Shown here piece after piece: positions 5,401 through 12,900 of a DNA stretch of 13,832 bases. Numbering within the stretch: the first letter of the stretch is position 1; every line of letters begins with the position of its first letter. Source of the stretch: Candidatus Undinarchaeales archaeon (GTDB taxonomy: Archaea > SpSt-1190 > JASMDC01); assembly GCA_030753015.1 (NCBI GenBank), contig JASMDC010000031.1, forward strand, positions 1 through 13,832. The letters are read 5' to 3'. Under the pieces are notes generated by a model. That model was not told the DNA's origin. It saw nothing but the letters and a program-made list of their open reading frames with translations, and ran no database searches. A program made the translations under genes and the position numbers.

Positions 5401-7107
5401 ATGGCCATCGTCGTCTTCAGGCGCAGAGACGGACTCGCCCGTGAGTGCTCCCTCCGCATTACCAGCGGGGACCTGCGCACTCCTGTACTTCTCCCTACCG
5501 ATGGTGCTCTCGTCTCGCCTCGACCTGATGCCCGTATGCTCTCGCATGCATCGCCAGCGGAGGCCGGTGCCGCCCTGACCGACGTGCCTTCGTTCCGGTT
5601 CACGGCCCATTCGCCTGCTGCCATTGCCCGCCCCCTGGCCCAGCGCAACGCCGATCTCCTGGCAGCGGCCGACGGACCGACCTCACTGGGCCATCTCCAC
5701 CTCACACAGCACAATGACTTACTAGACCTCCAGCTGAATGCCCTGTACGACAGCGGCGTGCCTGTCGCCTGGATACGGAATCCCGACGAGCTGACCGGTG
5801 CCGATCTCATCCGGAAGCTTATGGTCGTGAAGGAATCGCTCCCCGATGTTATCCTCATCGCGTCCACCAAACGCTTCGAGCTCATCCCCTTCCTCGTGAT
5901 GTGCGGAGTGGACGTGTTCGATCCGGTACCATTGTCGCTCGAGCCCGCCCGGGGACGCATGCTCCACGACCTGGCACCACTGGCCGTGGACGAGCCTAAG
6001 GACAAGCTCCGGACCGACACAATGGCATCCATTTCCCGCACCCTTGATCTCCTGCGTGCCGCTGTCAGAGCGGGAACGGTTCGCGAGACCGTGGAGGGCT
6101 ACTGCGCCCGTGATGTTGAGGCCATGCGCACGCTCAGGCTCTGGGACCTGGCGGACACGTCACGGTTCGCTGACCGGGCCAAGGCCTCGCCCCAGCGGTT
6201 CGTGCTGGCAGCCTCCCTGGGCCGTCCCGAGGTCGTGCGCTGGGAGCGGGACATCCGCGAGCGCTACACACCACCATCACTTTCTGTGCTCCTGCTTCTC
6301 CCTTGCTCCTACACGAAGCCCTACTCCCGCTCGCGCACCCACCAGGCCGTCCGGGAGGCGATAGGGCGGCCGGGGAGCGTGCACGAGGTCATCGTGACCT
6401 CACCCCTGGGTGCGGTCCCCCGGGAGCTCGAAGGCGTGTACCCTGCGGCCCACTACGATATCCCGGTGACCGGTACCTGGAGCACCGAGGAGATCGACCG
6501 CTCTGCCTCCCTGGTCCAGAACATCATAGACAAGGGCGCCTACGAGCGCGTGATGGGCTATCTGCCCGGTTCGTACGGGCTGGTGGCAGCAGAACTTGCT
6601 GCTCGAGGTGTGGACGTCGACGTGGCGACCGAGCTGCAGGCCTTGGCCCGCCTCCTGCCAGAGGACGCGCACGACGAGCGCCGCGCTTGGGGGAAGGAGA
6701 TGTCGCATGCTGTACTGGACATACAGTTCGGGCCCGGGACATGGAGCGGGCTCGAGCCATTCCACTACCGCAAGGGCACCCTTCGCCATCAGGACACCCG
6801 TAAGCGCCTGGCGGCGATCGACCCGGACACAGGTCTTTGGGCGCTCAATATCGCAGGGGCCCGAGCCATGGGCGACAGCCCCACGCACAGGGTGGACATC
6901 GCTCCTTTCGAGTTCAAGGCCAGTATCTTCGCCCCCGGGGTGATGGCCGCTGCAGACGGTGTACAACGGGGAGACGATGTGATAGTGTTCCGTGAGGGGC
7001 AGCTCGCGGCCGTGGGTACCGCCGAGATGACAGGACCCGAGATGGTCCGCTCCCGGCGGGGGCTGGCCATCACCGTGCGTGAGCGCGCCGATGAGGGGGG
7101 TGAGTAG
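5401..7107 (+). CDS. arcS: Archaeosine synthase subunit ArcS (TgtA2)
   Basis: ArcS works on tRNA in which preQ0 already replaces G15. With RaSEA it attaches lysine to preQ0 so that the adduct can be turned into archaeosine. The ArcS-specific motif PC-x3-KPY-x2-S-x2-H is fully present at 301-314 (PCSYTKPYSRSRTH). The protein is a diverged paralogue of TgtA: residues 10-32 align with the TgtA N-terminus, and GVDVFDP (169-175) aligns with GVDLFDS of TgtA, keeping the aspartate that is the nucleophile there. The TGT-like part is cut to about 200 residues, and TDSGGFQ and the zinc cysteines are missing, so it should not exchange bases itself. A PUA RNA-binding domain covers about 497-562. It has 568 residues and a 4-base gap from the gene before; raSEA follows two bases after its stop. 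Confidence 0.93.
   Translation: MAIVVFRRRDGLARECSLRITSGDLRTPVLLPTDGALVSPRPDARMLSHASPAEAGAALTDVPSFRFTAHSPAAIARPLAQRNADLLAAADGPTSLGHLHLTQHNDLLDLQLNALYDSGVPVAWIRNPDELTGADLIRKLMVVKESLPDVILIASTKRFELIPFLVMCGVDVFDPVPLSLEPARGRMLHDLAPLAVDEPKDKLRTDTMASISRTLDLLRAAVRAGTVRETVEGYCARDVEAMRTLRLWDLADTSRFADRAKASPQRFVLAASLGRPEVVRWERDIRERYTPPSLSVLLLLPCSYTKPYSRSRTHQAVREAIGRPGSVHEVIVTSPLGAVPRELEGVYPAAHYDIPVTGTWSTEEIDRSASLVQNIIDKGAYERVMGYLPGSYGLVAAELAARGVDVDVATELQALARLLPEDAHDERRAWGKEMSHAVLDIQFGPGTWSGLEPFHYRKGTLRHQDTRKRLAAIDPDTGLWALNIAGARAMGDSPTHRVDIAPFEFKASIFAPGVMAAADGVQRGDDVIVFREGQLAAVGTAEMTGPEMVRSRRGLAITVRERADEGGE
7095..7103 (+). promoter_or_regulatory. Shine-Dalgarno site of raSEA
   Basis: GGGGGGTGA overlaps the last codons of arcS and ends 6 bases before the raSEA ATG at 7110. 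It indicates translation from a shared arcS-raSEA message. Confidence 0.6.
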
Positions 7108-7109
7108 GG

Positions 7110-8036
7110 ATGACGTACTGGTTCTTCGAGAACGACCGGGGGCCGGAGGGACTGCTACGTTACCTCACCCTCATTCTCACCACCCGTGGCTGTTCCTGGG
7201 CCCGCGGTAAGGGCCCTTGTTTGATGTGCGGCTACCAGGCCGACGCCGATCCCGCCATATCGCCCGAGGCGGTGGTGGCACAGGTGGCAGGTCTGAGCGG
7301 CCAGCTCTCCCAGGCGGAGGGCGTGAAGCTCTATACTTCGGGGAGCATCCTGGACGAAGACGAGCTCCCGACCGACCTACGACGTGAACTGCTAGCACGC
7401 CTGGCAGCGAGCCCGGCACGCGAGATCGTGCTGGAGACACGGGCAGACATGGTCACTCAAGAGGGAGTGGCCGAGGTGCTGGCCGCCCTGCCGGGCAAGC
7501 ACGTGGAGTTCGCCATGGGACTGGAGTCGTCCAACGACGAGGTGCTCGCTCACTGTGTGCATAAACCCACACGGTTCGTCGACGTGCGCCGGGCCGCCGA
7601 GGAGATACGTCTGGCGGGCGCGGGCGTCAAGCTATATCTCCTCTTAAAACCGCCCTTCCTCACAGAAGGAGAGGCCATCGACGACTGCCTTGCGTCATGT
7701 CGCGACGCTGCCAAGATCGCTGACACTGTGACGATCAACCTGCTCAACGTGCAGAAAAGGACTCTCGTAGAAAAACTGTGGGGACGGGACGAGTACCGAC
7801 CGCCGTGGCTGTGGTCCGCGGTGGAGGTGGCCCGTGAATGCCAGGACCTGCCCGTCCGCCTCCTTATGGGGCTGGCCGGGGCCGGCAGCCGGCGCGGCGC
7901 CTACAACTGTCGACGCTGTTCCAAGCACGTGACGCGTGCTTTGCGGCATGCTGCCCTGTCGGGCGACTACTCCCTGCCGGGCCTTGCCTGTGGGTGTGAG
8001 GATGAATGGAGGGTCTATCGTGAGCTTCGAGATTAA
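7110..8036 (+). CDS. raSEA: Archaeosine synthase radical-SAM subunit RaSEA
   Basis: RaSEA is the radical S-adenosylmethionine partner of ArcS; it cleaves the lysine-preQ0 adduct on tRNA to leave the formamidine group of archaeosine. The iron-sulfur cysteines are C28, C37 and C40 in TTRGCSWARGKGPCLMCGY. The spacing is Cx8CxxC rather than the common Cx3CxxC, as expected of Elp3-like and RaSEA proteins. VKLYTSGSILDEDELP (72-87) and VLETRADMV (107-115) follow the usual order of radical-SAM barrel strands, and FAMGLESSNDEVL (134-146) is the typical G-x-ES motif. Near the end, C267, C270, C294 and C296 form a likely metal-binding set. It has 308 residues. It begins 2 bases after arcS and overlaps the start of tgtA, so the three genes are very probably co-transcribed. 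Confidence 0.92.
   Translation: MTYWFFENDRGPEGLLRYLTLILTTRGCSWARGKGPCLMCGYQADADPAISPEAVVAQVAGLSGQLSQAEGVKLYTSGSILDEDELPTDLRRELLARLAASPAREIVLETRADMVTQEGVAEVLAALPGKHVEFAMGLESSNDEVLAHCVHKPTRFVDVRRAAEEIRLAGAGVKLYLLLKPPFLTEGEAIDDCLASCRDAAKIADTVTINLLNVQKRTLVEKLWGRDEYRPPWLWSAVEVARECQDLPVRLLMGLAGAGSRRGAYNCRRCSKHVTRALRHAALSGDYSLPGLACGCEDEWRVYRELRD
8008..8013 (+). promoter_or_regulatory. Shine-Dalgarno site that fixes the tgtA start
   Basis: GGAGGG lies 6 bases before the GTG at 8020, within the last codons of raSEA. It supports that GTG over the in-frame ATG at 8002 and over an upstream GTG at 7936. Confidence 0.65.
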
Positions 8037-9975
8037 ACATAAGGACGCGCTAGGGCGTATCGGCGTGCTGAAGACCGCCAGCGGGAGCTTCGAGACGCCC
8101 ACTATAATGCCGGTGATGAATCCCAATCCCGAGAACCAGCCCATCTCCGGTCCGGACCTCTACCGGCTCGGGGCCCGGACCGTGATCACCAACGCCTATA
8201 TCATCCACTCGCACGAGGACCTCCGCGCCCGCGCCCTGGACGAGGGACTTCATAGTCTGATCCAGTTCCCAGGGCCCGTGGCCACCGACTCCGGCGGGTT
8301 CCAGATATACACCTACGGTAACGTTGACGTGGGGGCTGCTGAGATCGAAGCGTTCCAGGAGGACATCGGCTCCGATCTTGCGGTCATCCTCGACACACCA
8401 CCACCACTCGACCTTCCTAAGGCAAAGGTCCGTGCCGCGATCGATGTGACCCTGAAGCGTGCCCGTGAGAACGTGGAGCGCCGGCGAAAGGACGACGTGC
8501 TATGGTACGGTCCAGTGCACGGCCACATGTACCGGGACCTTGTGAAGCGCTCTGCTCGCGGTATCTGCGAGCTTGACTTTCCGGTGGTGGCCATAGGCTC
8601 CTCGGTCCAGATGCTCGTGCGGTACATGTTCGCTGCCCACGCACGCTCGATCGCGAACGTGCGCGAGCACTTGCCTGCCGATCGGCCCGTCCACCTGTTC
8701 GGTGCCGGCCACCCCATTTACATGGCGGCCGCGGTTATGCTGGGTGTGGACCTCTTTGACTCGGCCTTCTACGTGCTCGCCGCAAGGGACAACCGCTATA
8801 TTACCCTCTCGGGCACTCTCCGCCTCGATACGATGACCGAGTTCCCCTGCTCGTGCGAGGTGTGCAGTCGCACGACGCCCGCTGAGCTCATGAAGGCGGA
8901 CCGGGACGCACGAACCAAGGCCCTGGCCACGCACAACCTCATCGTCACTATGGAGGAGCTTGCCCGCATCCGCGAGGCCATCCGGTCGGGAACGCTCCTC
9001 GAGCTCGCCCTGCGACGGATGCGCTCACACCCCCGTATGACGGAGATCCTCGACGACTTCAAGCGGTACGGCCGGCTCATGGAGCCCTACGATCCCGTAT
9101 CGAAGCGGAGCGCTCTCCTCTACACGGGTCCTGAGGCGCGCTACCGGCCCGAGGTGGTCCGGTTCCAGCGCAGGCTCTACGATCGGTTCGACGGACCTGC
9201 ACGTGACGTGCTGGCCGTGATCCCTGATCCGGGGATGACGCCGTTCGCTTCGTCCGGGCTCCACGTACGTTCCCGTGCCTGGGTGCATACCGAGCACCCT
9301 GATGCCTCGGTCCAGTACTGCACGAGCTCTCACCTGTTCGGTGTGGTCCCCGAGCAGCTCGAGGAAGCGTACCCCGTGGCCCAATGCGTATATCCCTCTA
9401 ATGCCCGGGGACGCTCCGCCGAGGTGCGCAGGTTCATCGATGCCTTCGGTGAGCGCTACGGCACGGTCCTCGTCCTCACCGGGAAGGAACGAGTGTCAGG
9501 GAACGTGAAGGTCCCCCTCCCCGACCATGTGGAGACCGTGCGTGCACTCGCGGACCACCAGTTGTATCGGGGCGCCCGGGCACTGATACCCGATGGCTCA
9601 CGAGTGAAGCGATCCCGAAAGACCAAGCGTTTGCGTGCTGTGTACGGTCCCGATGGGGAGCTCATCGCAGCCCTCAGGGCGTCGGACCTCGCTCTTATCC
9701 CCAAGCTCTCAATCCTCGAGGCCATGCCCATAGGTGTAAAGACGGTCGTCGTCGATGACGATGCTACACCCTTCGTACGCGAGGGGCGGAGCGCGTTCTG
9801 CCGGTTCGTGGACAGTGCTGACCCGGGTATCGGAGCCAGGGACGAGGTGGCCGTGCGGGACCTGAAGGGAACACTCCTGGCCGAAGGCACTGCTCAGGTA
9901 TCGGGTCGTGAGATGATGGACCTGTCGGCCGGTGTCGCCGTCAAGGTGCGGGAGTCGATCAAGGGCGGGGAGTGA
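8020..9975 (+). CDS. tgtA: Archaeal tRNA-guanine(15) transglycosylase
   Basis: TgtA swaps guanine 15 in the D-arm of many archaeal tRNAs for preQ0, the first tRNA-level step to archaeosine. From the GTG at 8020 it has 651 residues. The catalytic domain covers about 1-345, with D90 in TDSGGFQ, D247 in GVDLFDSA (the expected nucleophile) and a zinc site of C277, C279, C282 (CSCEVC) and H305. The C-terminal part holds the archaeal extra domains and ends with a PUA domain (about 568-645), which helps reach position 15. Residues 395-455 match the ArcS region around its motif, but the PC-KPY residues are absent. The GTG has a Shine-Dalgarno site and gives an N-terminus (SFEIKHKDALGRIG) that matches family members; the longer reading from 7936 adds 28 unlikely residues. 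It overlaps raSEA by 17 bases. Confidence 0.96.
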   Translation: MSFEIKHKDALGRIGVLKTASGSFETPTIMPVMNPNPENQPISGPDLYRLGARTVITNAYIIHSHEDLRARALDEGLHSLIQFPGPVATDSGGFQIYTYGNVDVGAAEIEAFQEDIGSDLAVILDTPPPLDLPKAKVRAAIDVTLKRARENVERRRKDDVLWYGPVHGHMYRDLVKRSARGICELDFPVVAIGSSVQMLVRYMFAAHARSIANVREHLPADRPVHLFGAGHPIYMAAAVMLGVDLFDSAFYVLAARDNRYITLSGTLRLDTMTEFPCSCEVCSRTTPAELMKADRDARTKALATHNLIVTMEELARIREAIRSGTLLELALRRMRSHPRMTEILDDFKRYGRLMEPYDPVSKRSALLYTGPEARYRPEVVRFQRRLYDRFDGPARDVLAVIPDPGMTPFASSGLHVRSRAWVHTEHPDASVQYCTSSHLFGVVPEQLEEAYPVAQCVYPSNARGRSAEVRRFIDAFGERYGTVLVLTGKERVSGNVKVPLPDHVETVRALADHQLYRGARALIPDGSRVKRSRKTKRLRAVYGPDGELIAALRASDLALIPKLSILEAMPIGVKTVVVDDDATPFVREGRSAFCRFVDSADPGIGARDEVAVRDLKGTLLAEGTAQVSGREMMDLSAGVAVKVRESIKGGE

Positions 9976-9978
9976 GGC

Positions 9979-12900
9979 CTACCAGCCGCCCCCGCCGGAT
10001 CCGTCGTCCTCGCCACCTTCGGGAGCCTGCCAGCCGCCGCCCTCGGCACCACCTTCTTCGCCACCACCTTCTTCGCCACCAGGGGCCCATCCCTGCTGCT
10101 GCTGGTCGCCCCAGCCGCCACCTTCCGCTCCTTCGCCGCCCATACCGGGCATACCGCCTTCTGCTCCTTCGCCGCCCATACCGGGCATACCGCCTTCCAT
10201 GCCCTCGATGCCGCCACCCATCCCCTCCGTGACTGGCGCATCGCTCTCTTCCTCGCTGTCCTCGCCACCGACGTAGTCGGGAACCTCGGTGTCCTCGAGG
10301 TCCTCTGCAGAGGTGCCGCCGCCGCCCTGCAGGCCAGAGAGAACAGCGTACACACCTCCGCCCAGAATGGAGATGGACACCAGGCCCACCATGGCTATCA
10401 GGAGCCAGTTCGTCTCATCTTCTTCATCCGTGCCACTCATGTCGCCTGCGGCCTCTGCGGTCGGGGCTGCCACCTCTTTAGCGTCATACAGCACGTCCTT
10501 CGACTCCTTGACGTAGGAGTGCGCCACACCGTAGAGGTCCACAAAGAACACCTGGGTCCTTGACTCGGGGAAGTTGATGCGCTGTGTCATGCTGTCCTTG
10601 AGGCCCTTGTACGAGTAGGATCCGAGCTTCCTGAACGTTCGGAGGATTAGGGTGCCGTTTTCGTCGACGAGCTCCTCCGGTCCGGTGAAGTTCATGTCGC
10701 TCGGCGGGATGAACATGAACACAATCTTGGCGGTGAGGTTCGGTCGGAAGGCGCGCACGTTGTAGTTTAGGGTCTCGGAGATCTGGTTGTAGCGCTGCTC
10801 GACCTGGAACAAGGTAATGTCAGAACCGGGTAAGGCCAGGGGAACGTCGAGGGGGAAGGACTGGGCGACGTACTCGTATCCCAGCTCGTCAAAACAGTGG
10901 CTCGTGAGAGTTATGCGCAGGGGGGGTTCCGTCCCTGTGCGTTTGAGATGGAGTGGGACGCGCACGAGTTCCCCTGCGGGGATGGAACCGGTGTAGCCGC
11001 AAGCGGTACCGCATTCCAGCCCTTCTGAGAGGGTTAGGTTGAGCTCCAGGTCGAAGGCAGTGCCCTCACCGTGGTTGAACACAATGGCCTCGAGGTTCAC
11101 GTCCTCGGTTGAGTTGTAGTCGTTCTTGTCCAGCAGCCCTATGATCTCTATCTTGGGGAAGAGGCCGAAGTGGGCAGGGGCGGCGTAGAACACGTCGGTG
11201 TTATTGGCGAGGACCTCGTGGCTCTTGAGGTCCTGGTCATTGTAGGTCACCCTGGCCGGTGGGAGGTCGTAGCTCCCAAGAGCATAGGGCGTGAGCGTGA
11301 TGTTGACGCTCTTTGCCTCGCCCGCAAGGAGATCTCCGTTCCAGGTGTATTCTTCCCCCCATTTCTTACTCTCGAAGAAATCGTCACCCACAGCGGAGTA
11401 GATGGTGACGTTGTGGGCGTCGCCTTCGCCGATGTTCTCCACCATGAGAGTGAAGTTCATACCACCGAACATGGTTGTTGCGTTCGCCTTGTTATCCAGC
11501 ACCTTGAACTTTATCTCGTTGGATTGGAACTCCTGGTTGAGGCCGCCGATGTTGAGGAGAACGCGTGTGGGATCGATCGTGAAGTTTCCGGTCCGGATAG
11601 CTCGCATCTCGTAGATGTACTCGATGGTCCGGCCCTCCTTGATCTGGGGGATGTCCCTGAACCGGGCTGTATGGTCGAGGAACTCCAGGGTCTCGGACGT
11701 GGGCTCAACACAGGTGATGGCAATGTCCTCGTCGAGGTTGTTGGTGACGTGCACATAGGCACGGACGATGTCACCCACGGCAGGATTGAGGTCAGAGAGA
11801 GACTTGAGCACGATGACGTCAGGCGTTTCACCCATCTCCTTAACGATCTCCCGTCGGAGGAGGGCGACTTCGCCCTTAATGATGCGTGAGAACACTATCT
11901 GAGGGTCCTTCTCGGTGAGCACGACTTCCATATACTTGGCCGAGGCGTTCACGAGGAACTTGTTCTGGCTGGCATCGAAGTAGAGGGTGAGGAGGGGCGG
12001 GTAACTTGTTTCACCGCCGTCCTCGGGTGCCTGCATGTCATATGTGAAGTTGACGACGCCCTTTGCAGGAATGGTGCCTGAGAAACCCTTCTCTCCTTTG
12101 ACGAAGATGAAGCCGGGTGGGAGCACCTCGTTGAAAATGACATTGTACGCGGGAACGGAGCCGACGTTCATCACGTAGGCAGTTACGTTGACTACCTCGT
12201 CAATCATGGGGGTTGCGTCTGAGAACTCCCGCTCAACTACTACCTTGGGGCAACCGCAGTCCTCGCAGCAGTAGATCTTTCCGGGCGAGGGCGGCTGGCC
12301 GGGCACTTGCCGTTCCTCCAGCTCAGAGCAGATCCCGTCGCCGCAGAGGGGGCCGATGGGGAAAGATGGGAGCACCGCCGTGTGATGCCTCTTCTCGCTC
12401 ACATAGTCGCCCTCTTTAGTTATTAGGGACATGTCCATGGGTAATGATGCGTTAGCAAGAGCAGTAACGGTCAGAGTATCCGCTTTCAACAGCCCGATGC
12501 GGTTGTTACCTTCCTGCGACCGGTCGAGAATGGTATGGTCCCCGCAGAACATAAGACCGCTGATAGTTAGGTCGTTGGGGCAAATCGTCTTCAATCCTAT
12601 ATCATACAGCATAGACTGGTTAGTGATCTTGAGATTGTATCGATCGCTGTCCTTGCTACGGAATTCCATCCATCGAATAGGGATGCTAGAAATGATGCCC
12701 GGATCCTCAGGCACATCAGTACTAACGCCCGTGCTACGGAAGAACGTCTCAAGAGAATCTATTGCTTCAATAAGATTCCGAAGGGATAGGATTGATATGT
12801 ACCCTTTATTATAAACATATACACTCCCGTTCGAGAATGCCTGATAATAGAAGCCATGATCTCTCCAGCGAACTGAACGGTCACTCTCAAGCCCGAGGAT

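Noticed and set aside
4983-6041. 352-codon minus-strand open frame opposite the peptidase and arcS
   Set aside because: It spans the junction of two clear plus-strand genes and its Ser/Arg-rich composition is typical of a shadow frame.
7936-8019. Longer tgtA reading from a GTG at 7936 or ATG at 8002
   Set aside because: The extra residues do not resemble any TgtA N-terminus, and the GTG at 8020 has a well-spaced GGAGGG and gives the family's normal start.
10030-10200. CRISPR-like or other non-coding repeat array
   Set aside because: The repeats are two-copy, lack spacers, have periods divisible by three and are fully explained by the Gly/Glu-rich coding sequence.
11170-11889. 239-codon plus-strand open frame inside the surface-protein gene
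   Set aside because: It is antisense to well-defined beta-sandwich repeats and shows no domain or ribosome binding site of its own.
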